A model generated the notes under the pieces. The model had not been told where the DNA came from and did not search any database. It saw nothing but the letters and a program-made list of their open reading frames with translations. Below are positions 1-7,428 of a DNA stretch of 51,873 bases, one piece after another; position 1 is the stretch's first letter, and each line of letters opens with the position of its first letter. The position numbers were made by a program, and so were the translations under genes. The stretch comes from Flavobacteriales bacterium. GTDB taxonomy: Bacteria > Bacteroidota > Bacteroidia > Flavobacteriales_F > PHOS-HE28. The stretch spans positions 1-51,873 of the forward strand of contig JAGPDT010000018.1 in NCBI GenBank assembly GCA_018057455.1. The letters are read 5' to 3'.

Positions 1-2237
1 AGTTCCAACAAGAAGCGCGGATCGATCTGTCCAACATCACGGATGTCAGCATCGCGGACTTCAATGGGGACCTTCTTCCCGACCTGTTCGTATCCCGCGG
101 GCTCATGCATGAAACGGATATCCAGCTCTTCAATGATTCTGCCGTCCACGCTTCCATCAACCTGGCCATGGGCATTCCTCCGGCCATGTTCGGCTTTCGT
201 ACGCAAGGCCCCATTGAGGTCCGTGTTTCAACCGAGAAGTATGCGCCTTACAGCGTGCATGTAGGAAGCGATTCGGGCTTCGTAGATCCCGGAGAACGGC
301 GGATCTTTACCCTATACCCGGACCAGGCGCAAGGCTTTCAGGACCCATCGGCCTTTCCCGGAGGTGTGCAGTGTTCTGTCGGTTTCCTCCCGGACAGCAC
401 ATGGCGCATAGAACTCGCCCATACCGGTACAGGCAAGGAGTCGGTCCTTCTGGAGATCAACAGTGGTTTCCCGATCACCGGACTCCAATCCACGGGCATG
501 CCTCAGCCGGATTCCGCCGTACGTGATCTCCTTTTGTTGAACCAAGGCGGTTTCCAGTTCAGCGCATCCACCAGCCCCGCCTTTATGCAGGACGAGTATT
601 CCGCCAACGTCACCTCCGGTGACTTGGACAACGACATGGACATCGACATCTTTGTGGTGACCACCGGCCGTGCCAAGAACCGAAAGACCCATCTCTATGA
701 AAACATGGGCAACGGCGATTTCCAGTTTCATGAGAACGGCTGGGGTACCAAGGGGGATGTGGCCGGCATAGGGGATGCGGTCACCACCACGGACTATGAC
801 AATGACGGGTTCCTGGACCTGTTCGTGACCAATGGCTCAACCAACAGCTTCCTGGACAGTGCCGGCGTGGACCTCTACCGGAACCTGGGCAATGGGAACA
901 ATTGGATCAAGCTGGACCTCAAAGGGGTGCAAAGCAATGCCGACGGGTTCGGGGCCCGGGTGATCGTTCAAGCCAACGGTGTCGAACAGGTGCGCGACAG
1001 GACTGGCGGCATTCATCTGGTCTCCCAGGATGATGCCCGGTTGCATGTCGGGCTGGGTACGGCGGACTCGGTGGACCTGATCACCGTGTACTGGCCCAGT
1101 GGCGTGGTGGATGTCCTTCATGACCAGGGGGTGAATGCGATCCTGACCATCGTGGAAGGTGAACACGCACAGACCGACTGCCTCGGTGTTCCCGGTGGGA
1201 CGGCCAACGTGGGGACCTTCTGCAATGACAGTGATCCCTGCACCACCGGCGACCGCTATGATGCCAATTGCAACTGCACAGGTTTGTTCGCGGACAGCGA
1301 TGCCGACGGAATTTGTGATGCCCTTGACCTATGCCCAGCAGGCCCGGATGAGGCTCTGCTGCTGAACATCAATCTGGATCCTTTCGGCTCACAAACCACG
1401 TGGAAGTTGTTCAGCTCAGATGGGGTTGTGCACGCTGGTGGGCCTTATGCCGATGGAGACACCTTGGTCGCTGATACCATCTGTGTTCCGGCAGGCTGCT
1501 ACAAGTTCAAGGTGTTCGATTCCAACGGAGATGGCCTCAGTGCTGGTGGCTATCTGCTCACCGACGGCAGGGGTGAGCACATCATTGATGCCAACGGGGC
1601 ATTCAGCGCCCTCAGCTTTGCCAGAACGGAATTCTGCCTGCCCCTTGGCGCACCGCACCTGATCGAGGAGGATTGCGACCAAGTGCTTACCGATGGTGAT
1701 GCCCTCACTTCGAGTACCGTGGCCGGGGCGACACAGTACCGGTTCTTGTTCTTTGATCCACATGGCAGCTACAAGCGGAGCTTCTTCAGGGCCAACGGCA
1801 TCTTGGGGTCCGGCGGCATGGCCACGCTTCCGAAGAACCTTGAGCTGAACGTCCGCGTAAGCGCAACGGGCCCTGGTTGGTCCACCGGTTACGGGCCAAC
1901 CTGTACCATCACCATCATCGAAAGCGGCGACTACGGCATTCAGAAACTTGCGACCAGCGACGCCGGCGCCGGCGCAGAGCGGATCGAGATCTGGCCCAAC
2001 CCGAACAAGGAAGGGCTGGTACATCTCTCGGTGGATGGGCTGGCCGATGATGTGGAAACAGCGCAAATCACGGTCCGGGACGCACTTGGCCACCTGATAA
2101 GGACACAGGTGCTGCCAGTTGTGGAGGGTGGCCTGACCACCCTTATGGACCTTCAGGGCATAGGTGCTGGGGTTTACCTCGTGCAGGTGACCTCAGGCCC
2201 CGTGGTTTGTCACCGGCGTTTGGTAATGACCCAATGA
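1..2237 (+). CDS. FG-GAP/VCBS and ASPIC/UnbV secreted protein with T9SS sorting domain (5' partial)
   Basis: The reading frame is open to the left edge (first full codon at base 3), so the N-terminus and any signal peptide lie outside the window. The visible part begins inside FG-GAP/VCBS repeats with Asp-rich calcium-loop motifs such as DFNGDLLPDL, DLDNDMDIDI and DYDNDGFLDL. An ASPIC/UnbV-type module follows (NWIKLDLKG to VYWPSGVVD, about bases 897-1160), then a Cys-rich stretch with CNDSDPCTTGD and DSDADGICD, and a beta-rich region. The C-terminus is a typical T9SS type A sorting domain starting at IWPNPN (about base 1990). It is predicted to be a surface or secreted beta-propeller-like protein; its ligand is unknown. 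It ends opposite a minus-strand gene (convergent). Family assignment is firm; the biological role is not. Confidence 0.9.
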   Translation, partial: FQQEARIDLSNITDVSIADFNGDLLPDLFVSRGLMHETDIQLFNDSAVHASINLAMGIPPAMFGFRTQGPIEVRVSTEKYAPYSVHVGSDSGFVDPGERRIFTLYPDQAQGFQDPSAFPGGVQCSVGFLPDSTWRIELAHTGTGKESVLLEINSGFPITGLQSTGMPQPDSAVRDLLLLNQGGFQFSASTSPAFMQDEYSANVTSGDLDNDMDIDIFVVTTGRAKNRKTHLYENMGNGDFQFHENGWGTKGDVAGIGDAVTTTDYDNDGFLDLFVTNGSTNSFLDSAGVDLYRNLGNGNNWIKLDLKGVQSNADGFGARVIVQANGVEQVRDRTGGIHLVSQDDARLHVGLGTADSVDLITVYWPSGVVDVLHDQGVNAILTIVEGEHAQTDCLGVPGGTANVGTFCNDSDPCTTGDRYDANCNCTGLFADSDADGICDALDLCPAGPDEALLLNINLDPFGSQTTWKLFSSDGVVHAGGPYADGDTLVADTICVPAGCYKFKVFDSNGDGLSAGGYLLTDGRGEHIIDANGAFSALSFARTEFCLPLGAPHLIEEDCDQVLTDGDALTSSTVAGATQYRFLFFDPHGSYKRSFFRANGILGSGGMATLPKNLELNVRVSATGPGWSTGYGPTCTITIIESGDYGIQKLATSDAGAGAERIEIWPNPNKEGLVHLSVDGLADDVETAQITVRDALGHLIRTQVLPVVEGGLTTLMDLQGIGAGVYLVQVTSGPVVCHRRLVMTQ

Positions 2238-2557
2238 CCGGACCCCGGAGAGACTGACCAAGCCAGGGGAGGCGCAAGATCTTCCACAAGAACACAAGCC
2301 CTTCTTTTCCGGGGCGATCATCGCCAACGGGTGACCAAGTCCTTGTGCAGGGCTTGGTACCTTTCAGGGTACCACGAAGAACTTCGCGCCGGCATCATCG
2401 TCGCTTTGCATCGGCCCATAGGACACAGGCCTCTCATTCGCCCCTGGTTCGTTGCTCCCCAGTCGGATACTTCGCCCCGCATCCTCCTTGCGCCACGCCT
2501 TGTCGGGAAAATTGAAAGGCATGTTTGCCACCCATCCGGGGCACTTCGGAGAGCTCC
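2238..2557. other. Intergenic gap between convergent genes, weak hairpins only
   Basis: No convincing gene is seen here; the reading frames present lack family features. Two overlapping inverted repeats could act in termination for the convergent genes. One has arms at 2334-2342 and 2350-2358 (one G-U pair). The other is a 7-bp pair TGGTACC/GGTACCA at 2355-2361 and 2368-2374. Neither has a clear T-run. Confidence 0.4.
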
Positions 2558-4213
2558 TTACTTTAACCAGCGGACCGCGGCGGCCTTCCCATCCATACCG
2601 ATCCGGATGGTGAACAGACCTTCCGGCAGATGTTCCAACGGCAGCCGAACGCGGTAGGCCGGTGGAAGTGGCGCGGAGTAGACCAATCGCCCTTGGGCAT
2701 CAAGCACCTGCACAACTGCACCACTTTTGAGATCGGGGGGGAGCAGGAGCACAGGTGAGGAGGCCGGGTTCTCCTCCAGGTGGAAGTCCATCCCCTGGTC
2801 GTGTCCGAATATTGCAGTACCGAGTTCCAGGCCGGTGATGTGCTGCGCATAGATGCCTTCCGGGCTGCGGTCATCCTTCCACACGGCCACTACCTGGCCA
2901 TCTTCCTCCTCGGTGAGCTGGAGGTCATCCTTGTTGCTGTTCGCCGTGCAGAGGTCCATTTGTGCCGGTACCCACACCGTGGCCCCGCTCAGGTCTACAC
3001 GGGTAGCTGCGAGGTGCACTTGGCCGAAGGCCCCGGACTGGTGCGCGATCACCGCCCCGTCATGGGTGGCGGCAATGTCCCAAGGTTGCACATACTGGGC
3101 ACTGACGGGGATCACTGTCACGGCTCCATTGCCCAACTGCCGCACACCGGCGGTATCCACGCGCTGCACCGCCACGCCGGATTGGCCTTGGCTTCCGTCC
3201 GTCACCTGCATGGGCACCATCAGGCCGTCCTGTCCATCGTTCTCCATCAGCACCAAGCCCTTTCCTGCCGTGAATTTCTGGGTGGTTGCGCTGTTGTCCA
3301 GCCGGGTCCCTTCGGCAGACCAAAGCGTGCCGTTGGCCCGCACACGTTGCACATACACGTCGGTGTAGCTGGCGTTGTCCGGGTTGCCGGTGTTGAAGGC
3401 CACGTAGAGACCATCCTCTTCATCGGAAACCGGTTGCGGGAAGAAGAAGCCGGAAATGGTCTTGGAGGAAACGGTCACCGGATCGGCCCAAACCGCAGTG
3501 CCTGCGGCGTTGAAACGCTGAGCCTTCATGGTGGCCGGCGCAAGGAAGCTGCTGCCTTCCAATGCGTATTGGAGGATGAATCCACCATCATCGGTGGCAA
3601 TGGGTACCGGCCGCGACAATCGTGTGCTGGCGGACAATGTCGCTGCCTCGGGGAGCAGCAGGCTTCCATTGGGTGTAATGAGCTGGTAGGCCACACGGCC
3701 GGGATCATGGTCGGTGCTCCATGTGACCACGGTATTGCCATTTTCCAAGGCGGCCACACGTGGGCTTAGGCCGGTACTGCCCGTGGTAGGCAGTTCCACG
3801 CCATCCGGCCCCCAAATGAAGGTTCCGTCGGGTGCGATCTTGTACGCCACGATGTCCAACACGCCGGTGCGCTCATCCTGAAAGGCCACGATGGCTTTGC
3901 CGTCCCCGTCGCTTTGCAGGTCATAGCGGAAGATGGCGCTGTTTTGCGGGTGGTCGCTCACCACCAGGCCGGCAATGTCCCATAGCCGGTTTCCACCGGC
4001 ATCCAAGCGTTGCATGCGCAGCTGGTATTCCCCGCTTCCATTCTCGAACCAGCACACATAGGTGCTGCCATCAGGGCCTTCGGTGGTGAGGGGCACGGCG
4101 GCTTCACCGGAGGTTACCGCACGCACGGTGGTGTTCACGGAAACATCGCTGGTCCATTGGGCTTGTACGGTGCTGGCCAGAGACAGGAAGAGGACGGGCG
4201 TAAAGAATTTCAT
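2558..4213 (-). CDS. Secreted beta-propeller-like protein with T9SS-like C-terminus
   Basis: The ATG at 4213 gives a clean signal peptide (MKFFTPVLFLSLASTVQA) and a 551-residue product; an ATG eight codons upstream would only add polar residues. The body is a series of beta-strand segments with recurring Gly, Asp and Trp (for example WENGSGEYQ-like and LWDIAGL-like blocks), suggesting a repeated-blade beta structure, although I do not recognise a named family. The last ~80 residues contain a T9SS-type beta-sandwich pattern (VVQVLDAQGRLVYSA, then LPEGLFTIRI and a final basic VRWLK). The usual xPNP motif is replaced by EENPASSP. It is predicted to be exported across the outer membrane. It lies about 100 bases upstream of, and on the same strand as, the dehydrogenase gene end. 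Function is unknown. Confidence 0.8.
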   Translation of the reverse strand: MKFFTPVLFLSLASTVQAQWTSDVSVNTTVRAVTSGEAAVPLTTEGPDGSTYVCWFENGSGEYQLRMQRLDAGGNRLWDIAGLVVSDHPQNSAIFRYDLQSDGDGKAIVAFQDERTGVLDIVAYKIAPDGTFIWGPDGVELPTTGSTGLSPRVAALENGNTVVTWSTDHDPGRVAYQLITPNGSLLLPEAATLSASTRLSRPVPIATDDGGFILQYALEGSSFLAPATMKAQRFNAAGTAVWADPVTVSSKTISGFFFPQPVSDEEDGLYVAFNTGNPDNASYTDVYVQRVRANGTLWSAEGTRLDNSATTQKFTAGKGLVLMENDGQDGLMVPMQVTDGSQGQSGVAVQRVDTAGVRQLGNGAVTVIPVSAQYVQPWDIAATHDGAVIAHQSGAFGQVHLAATRVDLSGATVWVPAQMDLCTANSNKDDLQLTEEEDGQVVAVWKDDRSPEGIYAQHITGLELGTAIFGHDQGMDFHLEENPASSPVLLLPPDLKSGAVVQVLDAQGRLVYSAPLPPAYRVRLPLEHLPEGLFTIRIGMDGKAAAVRWLK

Positions 4214-4316
4214 CGGTCTTGCATGTTGAACGGACAAGGTAGGACCCCTCCACCGCGCTCAGCCCCTGCGTTTGATCTGTTTCACAGTCCACGAATTTCC
4301 GTGGGGCGTGCAGGGC

Positions 4317-5126
4317 TTACCGGTACTCCTGCATCATCAGCCGCTGGAAGAAGCGGCCCGGCAGGAACTTCTTCAACAAAACGGCCAACCTTTGCTTGCC
4401 ATGAGCGGCGAAATACACCGTGCGCGGCCTTGGGTCGGCCATGATGCCCTCCACTAGGCGCGCCACTTCGTTGGGGTCGCGGCTATAATGGAGACTGCTG
4501 CCCAGCAGTTCCATCGCGCGCTCATAGCCGGCCTTGTAGGCTTCGCTGGTGATGGCCGGCCTTAGGCGGCTGGCCCCGATGTTGGTGTTGTACTCGCCCG
4601 GTTGCAGGCTGGCCACCCGGATGCCGAAGGCTTTCACCTCCATGCCCAAGGTCTCCGTGTACCGCTCCAGGGCGGCTTTGCTGGCGCTGTAGAAACCCCG
4701 GTAGGGAAGCCCGAAATTCGCGGCCAGGCTGGTGACATTGATGATCAGCCCGGAGCCCTGTTTCCGCATGTGTGGAAGCACGCTACGCACCATGCGGTGG
4801 GCGCCGATCACATTGGTGTCGAAGATGGCCGTCGCTTGTTCGGGAAGCAGGTCCTCAAGAGCTCCTTGGATGCCTTGCCCTGCATTGTTCACCAGCACGT
4901 CGATCCTTCCCGTTGTGTGTACCACTTCCGCAACAGCGCGTTGCACCGACCCGTCGTCACCCAGGTCCATGGCAAGCATCCGGTAGTTCCCCGGCTGAAG
5001 TTCGGCCTTGCGTGACGTGCCGAATACGGTATGGCCCTCAGCGGCCAAATAGGTGCAGATTGCTTGACCAATGCCGCTGGACCCACCGGTGACCAGCACG
5101 ACTTGTTGGCGGTTTTGCTCGGGCAT
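4317..5126 (-). CDS. Short-chain dehydrogenase/reductase (SDR)
   Basis: This is a 269-residue classical SDR. The NAD(P)-binding motif TGGSSGIG sits at residues 13-20, NNAG at 80-83, the catalytic Ser at 133 and YSASK (Tyr146, Lys150) at 146-150, so the active site is complete. Such proteins are cytoplasmic oxidoreductases of alcohols, ketones or lipid intermediates; the substrate cannot be told from sequence. I chose the ATG at 5126, because the only upstream in-frame alternative is TTG at 5132. The start lies just downstream of the SRP RNA U-tract (5131-5137), leaving almost no leader. Unless transcription reads through from the SRP RNA, the gene has no visible promoter of its own. Confidence 0.9.
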   Translation of the reverse strand: MPEQNRQQVVLVTGGSSGIGQAICTYLAAEGHTVFGTSRKAELQPGNYRMLAMDLGDDGSVQRAVAEVVHTTGRIDVLVNNAGQGIQGALEDLLPEQATAIFDTNVIGAHRMVRSVLPHMRKQGSGLIINVTSLAANFGLPYRGFYSASKAALERYTETLGMEVKAFGIRVASLQPGEYNTNIGASRLRPAITSEAYKAGYERAMELLGSSLHYSRDPNEVARLVEGIMADPRPRTVYFAAHGKQRLAVLLKKFLPGRFFQRLMMQEYR

Positions 5127-5130
5127 AGGC

Positions 5131-5137
5131 AAAAAAA
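5131..5137 (-). terminator. U-tract ending the SRP RNA
   Basis: Seven consecutive A residues on the plus strand read as U7 in the minus-strand transcript, two bases after the closing stem of the SRP RNA. The RNA's own terminal stem can act as the terminator hairpin. The ATG of the next gene begins four bases beyond the tract. Confidence 0.6.
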
Positions 5138-5139
5138 GT

Positions 5140-5237
5140 GGGGCAAGCTCCTCGTATCGCTCCGCTACAACCGCCTACCCTTGCTGCCTTCCGGCCCTGG
5201 GGGGTTCAGCAGGAGCTGGACGTACAAGACTTGCCCC
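5140..5237 (-). ncRNA. ffs: Small signal recognition particle RNA (4.5S type)
   Basis: Read on the minus strand, the ends GGGGCAAG (5237-5230) and CUUGCCCC (5147-5140) pair to close a long hairpin of about 98 nt. The apical part carries the strongly conserved SRP helix-8 sequence, including CCCAGGGCCGGAAGGCAGCA at about 5200-5181, which contains the GGAA tetraloop and the asymmetric A-rich loop that bind Ffh. The size fits the bacterial short SRP RNA without an Alu domain. A TACCTTTG box ends four bases before the 5' end and a U7 run follows the 3' end, so the transcription unit is well defined. It guides co-translational membrane targeting together with Ffh and FtsY. Confidence 0.93.
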
Positions 5238-5241
5238 GGCA

Positions 5242-5249
5242 CAAAGGTA
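5242..5249 (-). promoter_or_regulatory. -7 box of the SRP RNA promoter
   Basis: The minus strand reads TACCTTTG, a full match to the Bacteroidota -7 consensus TAnnTTTG, ending four bases before the closing stem of the SRP RNA. No clear -33 TTG is seen at the usual spacing. Confidence 0.7.
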
Positions 5250-5273
5250 TCCTTTCCGCTGGATCGTTGGTGC

Positions 5274-6710
5274 TTACCGTACAAATCGCCCGTGGTATAT
5301 GCTGTTGCCCCGTGCCACACGCACAGTCCAAAGGCCGGAGGCCAAGGTGGAGGCATCCAGCAGCAGTTCATTTCCGCTCACATGTGTCATCGCCGTGGCT
5401 CGGCGCCCCAGGGCATCGGTCAATTCCACCGCCAACACGGAAGCTTCCGTGGAAAACGGCAGCGCCAGGTGCGCCATGCCCACCACGGGATTCGGCCAGA
5501 CGTGGATGGCTTTATGGAGCTGAATGTCCGCGGGGCAGGAAAGGGCTGTGGCCAAATCTTCCAGGTTGGTATCTGAGGGGGATTTTCCAAGGAAGTGGAG
5601 GTCGCCGATGCCCGGACACTCATACACGTAAATGGTCAGCGTGGCCATATGCAGTTGGCCGTCCGGGTCGAGTACGGTGTACGTGTAGATGCCGGCGGCA
5701 TCGCTGCCCGGATTGAAGGTGCCGCTGACCTGCGGGTTGGCGGGGTTGGCCCAAGCACCGCCCGGGCAAGGCTCACCACCCAAATAGTCGATCATGGTGA
5801 ACGGCGGATCGTTCAGGCACACGGTGATGGTGCTGTCCGTACCGGCCGTGCATTCCATGTTGCATTGGACCGTGGTCATCGGTGCGCCGCTGATGTCCAG
5901 GCTGGCGCAGATGCTTCCACCACCCTGGAGCAGCAGGCTTTGCAGTTCGATCACCGTAGTTGTGCCCAAGGCCATGGTACCCGGATCAAGCGTTGCCGGG
6001 TGGTACACCAGGTTGTGGATCCGCCAACTATCCACGCCCGAGACCGTGAATGAAGGCATGCCCGAGATCTGTTCGATGATGAGCCCGTTGGTGCGGGAGA
6101 GCAGGAAGCGCTGCTCGAATCCAGCTGGCACGATGCCGGGACCCACGACTGTCGCGAACAAGGTGGCTTGTCCATCGACCAAGCAAACGGCGGTGCTGTC
6201 GGCGGCCATGCCCGCGGCGAATGCCGTGCACGGTTCCCCGCATTCCATGGTTTTTGCCGCCGCACCGGTCATGCTCAGGCTGCCGCAGGCCTCACCGCCT
6301 CCTTGGATGATCAGGTTTTGAAGTTCGTAGGCGCTGGTTTGCCCCAGTTGTACCAGGCCCAAGTCCAAGGTGGTCGGGTCAAAGACGAGGCGATGGATGC
6401 GCCAGACGTCCACACTGCCCACGAGGAAGGCTGGCATGGACCCCAATTGCTCTATGATCAGGCCGTTGGTGCGTGTGAGCAGGTAGGTGCTTGAGAAGCC
6501 GGCCGGAATGACGGCATCGGATGAAGGTGCACCGGTGAGCAGGGCTTCCCCTTGGACCAAACAGTGGGGGCCGAAGGCCACCTCAAGGGTACCTGCATAG
6601 GCGCTACAGGGTTGCGCTGCCGCAGGTAGGAGGTGGGCGGTAAGGAGCAGCCAGGCCAGCAACGAGGCCAGGTGCCGTGCCAAAATGGTGGGCGAAGCCA
6701 ACGCGTACAT
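5274..6710 (-). CDS. Secreted protein with two ~120-residue repeats and T9SS sorting domain
   Basis: The 478-residue product begins with a signal peptide (about residues 1-33, hydrophobic LLAWLLLTAHLLPAAA). Two homologous blocks follow at about residues 35-157 and 161-284. Both contain an IPAGF or VPAGF segment, then LLTRTNGLIIEQ or LLSRTNGLIIEQ, then a WRIH motif and an LxIQGGG or LLLQGGG motif ending in a Cys pair. A third segment (about 290-365) resembles an Ig-like or gliding-motility type module with a TYTVLDPDG motif. The T9SS domain starts at HVWPNPVVG (about 403) and ends in GRFVR. I do not recognise a named family for the repeats. The spacing to the SRP RNA promoter is only 24 bases. 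The protein is probably cell-surface or released; the role is unknown. Confidence 0.85.
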   Translation of the reverse strand: MYALASPTILARHLASLLAWLLLTAHLLPAAAQPCSAYAGTLEVAFGPHCLVQGEALLTGAPSSDAVIPAGFSSTYLLTRTNGLIIEQLGSMPAFLVGSVDVWRIHRLVFDPTTLDLGLVQLGQTSAYELQNLIIQGGGEACGSLSMTGAAAKTMECGEPCTAFAAGMAADSTAVCLVDGQATLFATVVGPGIVPAGFEQRFLLSRTNGLIIEQISGMPSFTVSGVDSWRIHNLVYHPATLDPGTMALGTTTVIELQSLLLQGGGSICASLDISGAPMTTVQCNMECTAGTDSTITVCLNDPPFTMIDYLGGEPCPGGAWANPANPQVSGTFNPGSDAAGIYTYTVLDPDGQLHMATLTIYVYECPGIGDLHFLGKSPSDTNLEDLATALSCPADIQLHKAIHVWPNPVVGMAHLALPFSTEASVLAVELTDALGRRATAMTHVSGNELLLDASTLASGLWTVRVARGNSIYHGRFVR

Positions 6711-6799
6711 CCTGGGAAGGGTCGGTGAAACGGGATGCCAAGCTAATGCTTCATGGCCGATCGGGGTTGCCCGGCCGGTTCGTGCGCAGCGCTGTTGGG

Positions 6800-7310
6800 C
6801 TATTCCACCTCAATGGCCAAGATGCCCTGTGGGCAGTCAGCGGGCTGGAGGACCACGCAGTCGCTTGCCCGTTTGCCCCCAAGGGCTTGGGCCAGCGGTG
6901 CGGTGCAGGCCATCCGGCCTTCGGCTACTTTGGCTTCGCCCACGCCCACCAAGGTGAAGGTGTGTTCAACATCCTGTTGCGGCCTGCCATGAGCCGGAAG
7001 GTGACCGTGGCGCCGAAGGGTACATAGGACGCTGTTTGGAGCTCCTGCCGCACGGGTCGTGCGTTGTGGATACACTCCTCAGCAACGCCAGCCGTCCGTT
7101 GATCTCGGCGAACTCCCCCCGCCGGGGCGCGCTATCGGGCAGGCCCACCGTGGACGTGCCGGAGCCAATACGTCGAGATCCGCATGCAATTGGCGGAGGC
7201 CGCGTGTGGTCACCAAGTGGTGGAAACCGGGCGGCAGGGGTGCGCGTGGAGGAATGAACACGGGTTCCTCTTGGTCATCGTCTTTCACGGATCCGCGGCT
7301 GCTGGTGCAT
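6800..7310 (-). pseudogene. Frameshifted GreA/GreB-family transcription elongation factor
   Basis: No single frame is intact, but joining minus-strand frames gives a recognisable protein. It runs from SRGSVKDDDQEEP, IPPRAPLPPG and LVTTRGLRQLHADLD, through RRGEFAEINGRLALL in the next frame, then ARPVRQEL and YVPFGATVTFRLMAGR in a third, then HTFTLVGVGEAKVAEGRMAC, PLAQALGGKRASDCVVLQ and GILAIEVE before a TAG at 6802. The order matches the N-terminal coiled coil and C-terminal GreA/B domain of the Bacteroidota version of this family (about 160-170 residues). Frame changes fall near 7150, near 7075 and near 6985. A fourth seems to separate the ATG at 7308-7310 from the SRG segment, unless a GTG at 7288 is used. 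Several independent disruptions suggest decay rather than one sequencing error. Confidence 0.75.
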
Positions 7311-7380
7311 GCTATTGGGGGGGCGGGACCTTCCCCAAGCGCGCGTGAAGGACGCCGATGAGCGGACGAACGGCCACGAA

Positions 7381-7408
7381 GAAGGCCGTTCCGGCAGGAA
7401 CGGCCTTC
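7381..7408 (-). terminator. Hairpin downstream of the FG-GAP gene
   Basis: A perfect 12-bp stem GAAGGCCGTTCC/GGAACGGCCTTC with a GGCA loop lies 20 bases after the stop codon of the gene ending at 7429. Only a weak T-rich stretch follows on the minus strand, so termination is likely but not certain. Confidence 0.65.
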
Positions 7409-7428
7409 CCATGGTGCGTAGAACCTGG

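Noticed and set aside
5126-5132. TTG start two codons upstream for the dehydrogenase
   Set aside because: The ATG at 5126 is conventional and gives the normal SDR N-terminus; the TTG would fall within the SRP RNA U-tract.
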